Below, one piece after another: positions 1 through 6,179 of a stretch of DNA of 8,289 nucleotides; the first letter of the stretch is position 1; every line of letters begins with the position of its first letter. The DNA comes from Pseudomonadota bacterium (lineage in GTDB: Bacteria; Pseudomonadota; Gammaproteobacteria; Xanthomonadales; Xanthomonadaceae), in assembly GCA_023423675.1 (NCBI GenBank), contig JAFAFD010000198.1, positions 1 to 8,289 on the forward strand. Reading direction: 5' to 3'. The translations under genes were made by a program, and so were the position numbers. A model generated the notes under the pieces. The model was not told where the DNA came from and ran no database searches. It was given only the letters and a program-made list of their open reading frames with translations.

Positions 1-4
1 GCGC

Positions 5-28
5 AGCCGAGCGCAGGCTCGGCTCTAC
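5..28 (-). repeat. GTAG-type REP (SMAG-like) palindrome
   Basis: On the minus strand this reads GTAG (28-25), then stem AGCCGAGC, loop CTGC, stem GCTCGGCT. The 8-bp stem is perfect. The GTAG next to a short G+C-rich stem is the signature of the Stenotrophomonas SMAG family of REP sequences. It has the same orientation as the element at 46-68, with 17 nt between them. REPs often act as mRNA 3'-end stabilizers or attenuators; that role here is inferred from position only. Confidence 0.8.
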
Positions 29-45
29 AGCTTGGGCGGGGCTCC

Positions 46-68
46 AGCCAGGCATGGCCTGGCTCTAC
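46..68 (-). repeat. GTAG-type REP (SMAG-like) palindrome overlapping a stop codon
   Basis: On the minus strand this reads GTAG (68-65), then stem AGCCAGGC, a 3-nt loop, and stem GCCTGGCT. The 8-bp stem is perfect. It is a different sequence variant from the element at 5-28 but shares the GTAG-AGCC start. The TAG of GTAG (67-65) is also the stop codon of the small membrane-protein gene, so the coding region ends inside the repeat. Confidence 0.82.
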
Positions 69-469
69 CGGGGTTGTGCTTGAAGAGATTTCTGCCCGGA
101 CGACCGCCAGAAGCCGTGCACCAGCGCGGCCAGCAGCATGCCCACGGCCCACGCCAGCAGCACGCTGCCGCCGCCGTCCAGCGCGTCCATAACTTTCAGG
201 GCAGCCACGACTGCGAGCATGGCTGCCACCAGCATCGCGGTCACTTCAAGCCCACGTGCGCGGGTCACGCGCAGGGCCAGCAGCATGAGCGGCAGCGCTA
301 CCACGCTGGCGCCCAGGCCAAACACCACCAGTGCATCCCACAGATGGACGTTGGCCGTGCGCGGCATGGCAATGGCGGCGGTACGCGCCAGCCACGGGAA
401 AGTCACTGCAGCGATCAGGGCACCGGTGACCACACCACCGCCCAGCGAAACCAGCAGACGTCGCATCAT
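65..469 (-). CDS. Small four-helix inner-membrane protein, function unknown
   Basis: This 134-residue protein is not one I recognise. It has four hydrophobic stretches, at about residues 4-23, 45-67, 75-96 and 102-120, joined by short loops, and an Arg-rich segment (RVTRARG, 67-73) between helices 2 and 3. The N-terminus MMRR and the basic tail are typical of a small integral inner-membrane protein. Two ATGs lie side by side (469 and 466). The first is preferred because AAGGA (482-478) sits 8 nt upstream of it. The gene has the same direction as the starch operon and begins 83 nt after the amylase stop, separated by an inverted REP pair. It could be a distal, attenuated operon member or an unrelated gene. 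Its TAG stop is part of a REP GTAG. The hydrophobic pattern and the start support a real gene; no function can be assigned. Confidence 0.75.
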   Translation of the reverse strand: MMRRLLVSLGGGVVTGALIAAVTFPWLARTAAIAMPRTANVHLWDALVVFGLGASVVALPLMLLALRVTRARGLEVTAMLVAAMLAVVAALKVMDALDGGGSVLLAWAVGMLLAALVHGFWRSSGQKSLQAQPR

Positions 470-485
470 TCAACCCATCCTTGTC

Positions 486-508
486 GTGGTGCCGGCCGCT
501 GGCCGGCA
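486..508 (+). repeat. GTAG-type REP (SMAG-like), plus-strand half of inverted pair
   Basis: The plus strand reads GTGG (a one-base variant of GTAG), then stem TGCCGGCC, loop GCT, stem GGCCGGCA. The 8-bp stem is perfect. Together with the element at 534-556 it forms a head-to-head inverted pair around a 25-nt spacer. The two copies differ at 2 of 23 positions. Confidence 0.85.
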
Positions 509-533
509 GTTGAATATGCCATCCACCTGCAGC

Positions 534-556
534 TGCCGGCCAGAGGCCGGCACTAC
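534..556 (-). repeat. GTAG-type REP (SMAG-like) overlapping the amylase stop codon
   Basis: On the minus strand this reads GTAG (556-553), then stem TGCCGGCC, loop TCT, stem GGCCGGCA. The stem is perfect. The TAG at 555-553 is the stop codon of the GH13 amylase, so the repeat supplies the translation stop and begins within the last sense codon (CGG). It pairs with the inverted copy at 486-508. Confidence 0.88.
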
Positions 557-2268
557 CGCTTCAACCGCTGGTCGCGCGCCTGCTGGTCGGCCACGGCCTT
601 GTCCAGCTCGGCCTGCAGCGCCGGCTGCTGCACCGGTGCATCCAGCACGAAGACCTTCACGCCGTGCGCCGGCACCTCTACCTTCAGCGAGCGCTTCACC
701 TTCAGCTCGCCGCCGCCCAGCGCGTCGCGCCAGGTGCCGGGCTGCAGGTAGCGATCCACTTCGATGCTGCGCGCGGCATCGCCCTTGTTCAGCAGCACCA
801 GTGCGGTCTGCGCCACGTCGCCGTGCTGCAGCACGCGGAAGAACACCGCTTCGTCGCCCTGCAGGCGCTCGTTCACCTGCAGGCCGCGCTGCAGGGCCGG
901 GGTGGCCTCGCGCAGCTTGGCGATGCGCTGCAGCGGCGCGAAGATCGGGCTCAGCGGCGCGTCATCCACGCGCTGCTGGCCGAAGTAGGCACGGTTGCCG
1001 GCATGTTCGGCGCGGCCGCGCATGAAGCCGGTTTCCGAACCGTAATAGACCACCGGGATGCCGCGCGCGGTGAACAGCCAGTTGTGCGCGTCGATGAAGC
1101 CGGTGTCGCTGGCCTGCAGTCGCGGCATGTCGTGGTTGTCGTAGAAGCTCATCAGCTCGTACGGGTTGGCGTACGGACCACCGGTCAGGTGCAGCGGCTC
1201 GGCCAGGGTTTCAAAGCCCTTACCGGTGGTGCCGAAGGTCTGCTCCAGTGCGCCACGCAGCGGGAAGTCGAGCACGCTGACGTTGGCGTTGGCCGGCCAG
1301 GTGTGTTCGGCGATGCTTGCCGCGTTGTAGTCGAACGCTTCGCCAAACATGAACATGCCCGGATGCGCGGCACGGATGCGATTGACGAACTCGTGCCACC
1401 ACGGGTGCGGCAGCCAGCCGATGGTGTCGATGCGCAGCGCGTCCACGCCCTGCGCGGTCCACTGCAGGTAGGCGCCGACCAGGTAGTCCATCACCGCCGG
1501 GTTGTCCTGGTTGAAGTCGGACAGCTCGGCCAGGTTGCCATCAAAGATCGAACCGTCCTTGCTGTCGACCGGACCGATGTTGTTGTAGAACGCGTGCAGC
1601 GGATTGTGCTTCGGGTCCAGCTTCTGCGGCGGCAGGTTCTGGTGGTCGGCAATCAGCGTGCCGTCCTTGTCGAAGATCTGGCCGAACTGCGGCTGCCGCT
1701 TCGGCATGGTCCATGCCGGCGAACCATGGTTGCCGACGATGTCCAGCACCACCTTCAGGCCGGCATCGTGCAGGCCCTTGTTGAGGCCGGCGAAATCCAG
1801 ATCCTTGCTCGGCAGGTGCTCGTCGAGCTTGTAGAAGTTGATGCCCCAGTAGCCGTGGTAGCCGGTCTTGCCGCGGTCGGTCAGCGTGCTGGTGCAGCTG
1901 ATCGGCTTGCTGCCGGTGAAGGCCTCGTCCGGGTTGTCGACGATGGGGGTGATCCACACCGCGCCGAAGCCAAGGTTGCGGATGTACTGCGCGTTGTCGA
2001 GCACGCCGCGGAAGTCGCCGCCGAGGTAGCCGATATTGCCGTCGACCTTGTCCGGGCACGGCACCGGGATATCGAAGGTGCGGTGCTTGCCACCCTGGTC
2101 GCGGTGGTCGTTGGAGGTATCACCGTTGACGAAGCGATCGGTGACCACGAAGTACACCGCATCGCTGGCGAACGGCTCGGTGGTGCCGACGTAGTCCGGG
2201 CGCGGCGCGGCCACGGCCTGGCCGGCGAACAGGGCAAGGGAAACAGCAACAGCCAACACACCACGCAT
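553..2268 (-). CDS. Secreted (periplasmic) GH13 alpha-amylase
   Basis: This 571-residue enzyme should hydrolyse alpha-1,4 bonds of starch or maltodextrin. A signal peptide covers residues 1-20 (cut after AVA). All four GH13 conserved regions are visible: DIVGNH (176-181), DALRIDTIGW with nucleophile Asp281, GEAFD with acid/base Glu310, and FYDNHD with Asp380 as transition-state stabilizer. The N-terminal part (VTDRFVNGD, about 42-50; YLGGDFRG, 81-88; HGYW, 138-141) resembles cyclomaltodextrinase/CGTase-type GH13. The protein ends after one short C-terminal beta domain and a charged helix-like tail. It therefore lacks the extra CGTase domains, and a hydrolase is more likely than a transferase. 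Cys71 and Cys125 could form a disulfide. It is the last gene of the three-gene operon and overlaps the transporter stop by 1 bp. Family and catalytic residues are clear; the exact subfamily and product size are not. Confidence 0.93.
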   Translation of the reverse strand: MRGVLAVAVSLALFAGQAVAAPRPDYVGTTEPFASDAVYFVVTDRFVNGDTSNDHRDQGGKHRTFDIPVPCPDKVDGNIGYLGGDFRGVLDNAQYIRNLGFGAVWITPIVDNPDEAFTGSKPISCTSTLTDRGKTGYHGYWGINFYKLDEHLPSKDLDFAGLNKGLHDAGLKVVLDIVGNHGSPAWTMPKRQPQFGQIFDKDGTLIADHQNLPPQKLDPKHNPLHAFYNNIGPVDSKDGSIFDGNLAELSDFNQDNPAVMDYLVGAYLQWTAQGVDALRIDTIGWLPHPWWHEFVNRIRAAHPGMFMFGEAFDYNAASIAEHTWPANANVSVLDFPLRGALEQTFGTTGKGFETLAEPLHLTGGPYANPYELMSFYDNHDMPRLQASDTGFIDAHNWLFTARGIPVVYYGSETGFMRGRAEHAGNRAYFGQQRVDDAPLSPIFAPLQRIAKLREATPALQRGLQVNERLQGDEAVFFRVLQHGDVAQTALVLLNKGDAARSIEVDRYLQPGTWRDALGGGELKVKRSLKVEVPAHGVKVFVLDAPVQQPALQAELDKAVADQQARDQRLKR

Positions 2269-3755
2269 CACACCACCTCCGGACGGGACGGAACCCGCAG
2301 CACGCACAGGCCGGCGACGAGCAGGCTGCAGCCGCCCAGCACCAGCACGTGGATCGGCTGGTCACCCAGCCACGCACGCAGGGCAAAGCCCAGCGCACTG
2401 GCCGCGACCAGCTGCGGGATCACGATGAAGAAATTGAAGATGCCCATGTACACGCCCATCTTCGCCGCCGGCACGCTGTCCGACAGCAGGGCATACGGCA
2501 GGGACAGGATCGAGGCCCAGGCGAAGCCGACGCCGACCATCGACAGCAGCAGCCAGCGCGGATCATCGATGAACATCATCGAGATCAGCCCTGCCCCGCC
2601 CAGCCACAGGTTGACCAGGTGGCTCCAGCGCAGGCCCAGCGCGCGCACCATCGGCGGGATCAGCAGCGCGGCCAGCGCGGCGAAACCGTTGTAGGCACCG
2701 AACAGCACGCCCACCCAGTTGGCACCTTCGTTGTAGGCGGCCGACTGCGGATCGGTGGAACCGAAGTGGGTGCCGGCCACCGCAGCGGTGGTGAAGATCC
2801 ACATTGCAAACAGCGCGAACCACGAGAAGAACTGCACCCAGGCCAGGCGCCGCATGGTCATCGGCATCGCCCGCAGGTCGCCGACGATGGCGGCCAGCAT
2901 GTGCGTGCCGGGCAGCGCACGGGCCAGTGCCAGCAGCAGGCCGTAGCCCGCGCACAGGCCGGCCAGCACGTACAGCATCTTGTCGCCCTGCCGCCAGGCG
3001 ATCAGCGCCGCCAGCAGCACGCCCAGGCCCAGCCACAGCGCCACCTGCCCCCAGGGCGCGGGCCCGGTGATGGTGGCACCGGCATGGTGCGCCGGCGGTT
3101 CGGCATCGTCGAAGGAGGCCAGTTCAGTGGGCGAATACTCGCGCGTGCTGAACACCGTCCAGCTGATCGCGGCCAGCAGCACCACCGCACCGAAGTAGAA
3201 CGCGTAGCGCACCGAATCGGGCACTTCGCCCGGTGCCGCCGTGTTGCTGACCCCGAAGTGGGTGAGGATGAAGGGCAGGAAGCTGGCGACGATGGCGCCG
3301 ACGCCGATGAAGAAACTCTGCATCGCATAGCCTGTGGGCCGCTGGCGGGGCGCCAGCTGGTCACCGACGAAGGCGCGGAACGGTTCCATCGACACGTTGA
3401 TGGAGGCGTCCAGCACCCACAGCGTGCCGGCGGCGATCCACAGCGTGGGCGAGTTTGGCATCGCCATCAGGGCCAGCGTGGTCAGCACCGCACCGACCAT
3501 AAAGAACGGGCGGCGTCGGCCCCAGCGCGTCCACGTGCGGTCGGACAGGTAGCCCACCACCGGCTGCACCAGCAGGCCGGTCAACGGCGCGGCGATCCAC
3601 AGCCCTGGCACCGCGTCCTGCGATGCACCCAGCGTTTCGAAGATGCGGCTGGCGTTGGCGTTCTGCAGGGCAAACCCGAACTGGATGCCGAGGAAGCCGA
3701 AACACATGTTCCAGATCTGCCAGAACGACAGCTGCGGCTTGGCGGGACGGCTCAT
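2268..3755 (-). CDS. GPH/SUT-type MFS sugar transporter, probably maltose
   Basis: This 495-residue inner-membrane protein has about twelve hydrophobic helices and a longer cytoplasmic loop after the sixth (about 203-236, acidic and His/Pro-rich). The loop between helices 2 and 3 reads YLSDRTWTRWGRRRPF (69-84). That signature is shared by plant sucrose transporters and bacterial glycoside-pentoside-hexuronide/sucrose-maltose symporters. The segments SMEPFRAFVGDQL (122-134) and YMGIFNFFIVIPQ (436-448) also fit this group. Related proteins in Caulobacter and xanthomonads import maltose by proton symport; the substrate here is inferred from its glycosidase neighbours. The start ATG overlaps the upstream stop as ATGA (3755-3752), and GAGGG lies 6 nt upstream. 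It is the middle gene of the operon. Family assignment is firm; substrate could be maltose, short maltodextrins or sucrose. Confidence 0.9.
   Translation of the reverse strand: MSRPAKPQLSFWQIWNMCFGFLGIQFGFALQNANASRIFETLGASQDAVPGLWIAAPLTGLLVQPVVGYLSDRTWTRWGRRRPFFMVGAVLTTLALMAMPNSPTLWIAAGTLWVLDASINVSMEPFRAFVGDQLAPRQRPTGYAMQSFFIGVGAIVASFLPFILTHFGVSNTAAPGEVPDSVRYAFYFGAVVLLAAISWTVFSTREYSPTELASFDDAEPPAHHAGATITGPAPWGQVALWLGLGVLLAALIAWRQGDKMLYVLAGLCAGYGLLLALARALPGTHMLAAIVGDLRAMPMTMRRLAWVQFFSWFALFAMWIFTTAAVAGTHFGSTDPQSAAYNEGANWVGVLFGAYNGFAALAALLIPPMVRALGLRWSHLVNLWLGGAGLISMMFIDDPRWLLLSMVGVGFAWASILSLPYALLSDSVPAAKMGVYMGIFNFFIVIPQLVAASALGFALRAWLGDQPIHVLVLGGCSLLVAGLCVLRVPSRPEVV
2274..2280 (-). promoter_or_regulatory. 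Strong ribosome binding site that fixes the amylase start
   Basis: The minus strand reads GGAGGTG, with GGAGG ending 7 nt before ATG 2268. This supports that ATG over the in-frame ATG at 2307, which would put 13 residues ahead of an otherwise normal signal peptide. The site lies within the last codons of the transporter gene, so the amylase can be translated both by coupling and by independent initiation. Confidence 0.85.
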
Positions 3756-5944
3756 CGTGCGCCCTCGACGGCCGCGACCGGTGCCACCTTCAGCGCCTGC
3801 ACCTGGGCCTGGTTGAGCACTCCCTCGCGCCCGCCCTTGCCGCCGGTGTAATGCGCGAAGTGCTGCAGTGCGCTCATGTTGAAGCCTTCCTCAAGCGTGA
3901 CCGTACAACGGCCCTTGGGCACGGCGAAGCTGACCGCCGTGGATTCCTGCGCGGCCACACTGTGCGGCAGGGTGACGGTCTGACGCTGCGCCGGCTGGCC
4001 CGCGCACTGCAGGTTCAACTGCTTCACGGCCGCGGTCACGCCGGTGTTGATGGGCCCGTTCGGGTTGTTGTACTGCAGGCGCAGGCGCACATGGCCGGCC
4101 TTGGCCGTGGTGAAGCGCCACTGGCGGTCACCGCGCAGCACCTGCTGCGGGCCCACGCACAGCATCGGGCTGTGCAGCGACTCCAGCGCGCCCTCGCGAC
4201 GGGTCAGGCTCAGGCAATGCTGCAGGCCATCGTCGCCCACGCGCGCCACGCCCTTGGCTGGCTGCACGGCCTTGCCGTCCTGCCACAGCACTTGGTCGGC
4301 GGCCACGGCCACGGTCCAGCCCTTGCCACTGCGTTTGGCCTGCGGCGCCGCCGGCGTGGCCGGTGCACGTGCATTGGCATCGGCGCTGGCCATTGCAGCG
4401 CGCGGCGCGGCAGCGGCCGGCACCAGCTGCACGGTGGTGGTCGTACCGCGCGCCTTGACCTTGCCGGCCACCAGCAGGCCGTCGCCCAGCTGCTTCGGCC
4501 GCTCCAGCACGTAGCGCTTGCCGTTGGCGTCCAGGCTGATGCGGCGCTGCTTTCCGAACAGGTCCGGCACCAGGCTGGCCGGCAGCTTGGGCTGCACGCT
4601 GCCATCGTCCTGCAGGCCGAACACGCCTTCGCTGACCATGGCCAGGTAACCGGCCACCGACCACAACTGACGCTCGGAATTGACCACCGGGCCACTGAGC
4701 GCGCCTTCGTCCACGTGCACGGCCTGGGTGACCAGTTCGTAGTTTTCCATGTTGGAACCGGCCAGCGCCGCGCCCTGCATCAGCGAACGGATCTCGGCGG
4801 CGATGCGCGGGGCATCATCGAGCTTGCGCGCAGCGCGCAGCGAATAGGCGCTGACGAACGGCCAGATGGCGCGGTTGTGGTAGATCGGCTGCTGCGCTTC
4901 CTGCGGCCACACCACCGGGCTGCCGGCCGGCCCCATCGGATAGGCGGCCAGCGCACGCTGCGCGCGTTCGGCGGGCAGCACGTCGGCGAGGATGCCCAGC
5001 GACAGGCCCAGCAGGTCGACCTTGGCGTAGGGCACCGGGTGCGCCGCTTCGCCGATGTAGCTCATGTACTGGCCCATGTCCTGCCGCCAGAAGCGTGCAT
5101 CGATCTGCAGCGCCAGCGCATCGGCCCAGGCCTTGTACTGCTCGCTGCGCTCGTCGCCCAGCTGCGCGGCCATCTGCTGGCCCAGGCGCAGGGCCTGGTA
5201 GTGCAGCACGTTGGTGGACAGCGCGTAGGAATCACCGATGAAGCGCACGTTCTCGCGCGTCCAGTCCGGGTAGGTCTGCTCGCGCCAGTCCAGGAACGAG
5301 GTCTCGCCGCGGTACAGGCCCATCTGCGCGTCGAACACCATTGCCCGGTCCTGCGCGAGGGTGCCCTGCAGCGCCTGCCAGACCTGGTCGGCGAAGGTCG
5401 GATCATCCAGCAGGTGGCGCGCGGCCAGGAACCACACCACGCGGTCGCTGCTGATCGGCCAGCTGCCACCGGAGCCGGTGTCCTGGGCCACGAACAGGCC
5501 GGCGGTATGGCCATCGCGCGCGGCCGACAGTTTGAACTGCAGCGACTGCCGGGTGCGCTGCGGATCCAGCTTCGCCAGCGCCAGATCGGCGGCGAAGCTG
5601 AGATCGCGGGTCCACACATAGGGCCAGCGCGCGCCGGTCTGGAAGCACTCGCACGGCACCGCGCGGCCTTCGTCGAAGGACGGATCGCGGATCGCATCGA
5701 CGCGGTCCTGCTCCATTTCCTGCTGGGCCAGTGCGAACAGCGCATCGAACATCACGCTGGCGGTCTGGCTGCGCATCGGCGCGGCGGCGATCTGCACGTC
5801 GCCCTTGGGCGCATGCAGCACAAAGCTGCCCTTGGCAGCGGCTTCGGCACGCGCATGGCGGCCGTTGAATTCCAGGTCGGCCGCGTGCGCGGTCGTTCCC
5901 AGCGCTGCCCCGAGGGCAGCCGTCAGGCAAATGATCTTCAGCAT
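3752..5944 (-). CDS. Secreted six-hairpin glycosidase-like protein with C-terminal beta-sandwich-like region
   Basis: This 730-residue protein has a signal peptide at residues 1-21 (cut after AHA). Residues about 60-445 look like an (alpha/alpha)6 catalytic domain of the six-hairpin glycosidase superfamily (GH15/GH63/debranching-enzyme-like). Typical motifs are WPYVWTRDLSFAADLAL (107-123), QDTGSGGSWPISSDRVVWF (154-172), SFLDWREQTYPDW (216-228), VVWPQEAQ (344-351) and NMENYELVTQAVHVDEGALSG (around 398-418). Asp114, Glu222, Glu402 and Glu413 are candidate catalytic or substrate-binding acids, but I cannot assign roles. An Ala/Pro-rich linker lies at about 508-540. The C-terminal region (about 540-705) contains QYNNPNGPINTGVTAAVK (624-641), reminiscent of carbohydrate-binding beta-sandwich modules, and four Cys (577, 596, 647, 680) that could form disulfides. 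It is the first gene of the operon, so a role in maltodextrin or branched-glucan breakdown is likely. No good ribosome binding site sits just before ATG 5944. The upstream in-frame ATG 6097 is rejected because it would bury the signal peptide. Confidence 0.85.
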   Translation of the reverse strand: MLKIICLTAALGAALGTTAHAADLEFNGRHARAEAAAKGSFVLHAPKGDVQIAAAPMRSQTASVMFDALFALAQQEMEQDRVDAIRDPSFDEGRAVPCECFQTGARWPYVWTRDLSFAADLALAKLDPQRTRQSLQFKLSAARDGHTAGLFVAQDTGSGGSWPISSDRVVWFLAARHLLDDPTFADQVWQALQGTLAQDRAMVFDAQMGLYRGETSFLDWREQTYPDWTRENVRFIGDSYALSTNVLHYQALRLGQQMAAQLGDERSEQYKAWADALALQIDARFWRQDMGQYMSYIGEAAHPVPYAKVDLLGLSLGILADVLPAERAQRALAAYPMGPAGSPVVWPQEAQQPIYHNRAIWPFVSAYSLRAARKLDDAPRIAAEIRSLMQGAALAGSNMENYELVTQAVHVDEGALSGPVVNSERQLWSVAGYLAMVSEGVFGLQDDGSVQPKLPASLVPDLFGKQRRISLDANGKRYVLERPKQLGDGLLVAGKVKARGTTTTVQLVPAAAAPRAAMASADANARAPATPAAPQAKRSGKGWTVAVAADQVLWQDGKAVQPAKGVARVGDDGLQHCLSLTRREGALESLHSPMLCVGPQQVLRGDRQWRFTTAKAGHVRLRLQYNNPNGPINTGVTAAVKQLNLQCAGQPAQRQTVTLPHSVAAQESTAVSFAVPKGRCTVTLEEGFNMSALQHFAHYTGGKGGREGVLNQAQVQALKVAPVAAVEGAR

Positions 5945-6092
5945 CGAAGCGGCAGACCGGCTTGCGCCCGTCGACCTCCCTCCCTCTCTGCACCGTTGTG
6001 GGTCCGCGCCACCATGACGGTGCGCGGGCGCGGCGCCTCCCTCAAGGTGCCTTGGCCCCATGGTAGACGCGGCGCTGCGGCCTGCGGCCAGT

Positions 6093-6106
6093 TGCATACG
6101 TATTCA
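6093..6106. promoter_or_regulatory. Putative LacI-family operator
   Basis: The sequence TGCATACGTATTCA is a palindrome at 12 of 14 positions, centred on CG, with a perfect 8-bp core ATACGTAT. An even-spaced palindrome with a central CG is typical of LacI-family operators. Its place between two divergent sugar-hydrolase transcription units fits a local maltose-responsive repressor. No regulator gene is in the window, so the binding protein is inferred. Confidence 0.5.
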
Positions 6107-6121
6107 TCGCCGTTGCGTGAA
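6093..6121 (-). promoter_or_regulatory. Candidate leftward promoter for the operon
   Basis: On the minus strand TTCACG (6121-6116) and TATGCA (6098-6093) are separated by 17 nt. They match the sigma-70 -35 consensus at 4 of 6 positions and the -10 at its first three. The -10 lies inside the palindrome, so a bound repressor would block it. Transcription would then begin near 6086 and leave a leader of about 140 nt. The match is weak and could be chance. Confidence 0.3.
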
Positions 6122-6179
6122 GACCGGCCGCCGCGCTGGCTTATGGTCCGGGTCTGCCAATGGCGCCTTGGGAGGGCAA

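Larger units (their letters stand above)
486..556 (-). terminator. Possible attenuator or 3'-end hairpin formed by inverted REP pair
   Basis: The two 23-nt REP copies are near-perfect reverse complements separated by 25 nt. A leftward transcript could therefore fold into one long cruciform-like stem or two separate hairpins directly after the amylase stop. No U-run follows, so this is not a classical intrinsic terminator. Inverted REP pairs are known in other bacteria to stabilize upstream mRNA or reduce downstream expression. Here that would set the small membrane-protein gene apart from the sugar operon. This is inferred from structure only. Confidence 0.35.
5945..6179. promoter_or_regulatory. 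Divergent control region between the operon and GH97
   Basis: These 235 bp separate two start codons that point away from each other, so they should hold both promoters. A near-palindrome lies at 6093-6106. A short inverted repeat CAAGG-TG-CCTTG is at 6043-6054. Purine-rich GGGAGGGAGG (minus strand, about 5987-5976) is in the operon leader, about 30 nt before ATG 5944 and too far to serve it directly. GGAGG (6171-6175) lies 4 nt before the GH97 ATG at 6180 and supports that start. For the rightward gene I see only a weak -10-like TATGGT (6142-6147) without a convincing -35. Confidence 0.7.

Noticed and set aside
553..2268. Cyclodextrin glucanotransferase as the identity of the GH13 enzyme
   Set aside because: The N-terminal region resembles CGTases, but the protein is too short for the extra C-terminal domains including the starch-binding module. 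A hydrolytic amylase is the safer call.
664..2694. Long plus-strand open frame antisense to the amylase and transporter genes
   Set aside because: It is low-complexity (Val/Gln/His/Arg-rich), has no recognisable domain and mirrors genuine genes. Long antisense frames are expected in high-G+C codon usage.
6043..6054. CAAGG-TG-CCTTG as a hairpin or regulator site
   Set aside because: A 5-bp arm with a 2-nt centre is too short to form a stable hairpin, and it matches no operator I know.
5945..6097. N-terminal extension of the six-hairpin protein from ATG 6097
   Set aside because: That start would overlap the proposed operator and -10, and would place 51 Arg/Gly/Ala-rich residues before a normal signal peptide.
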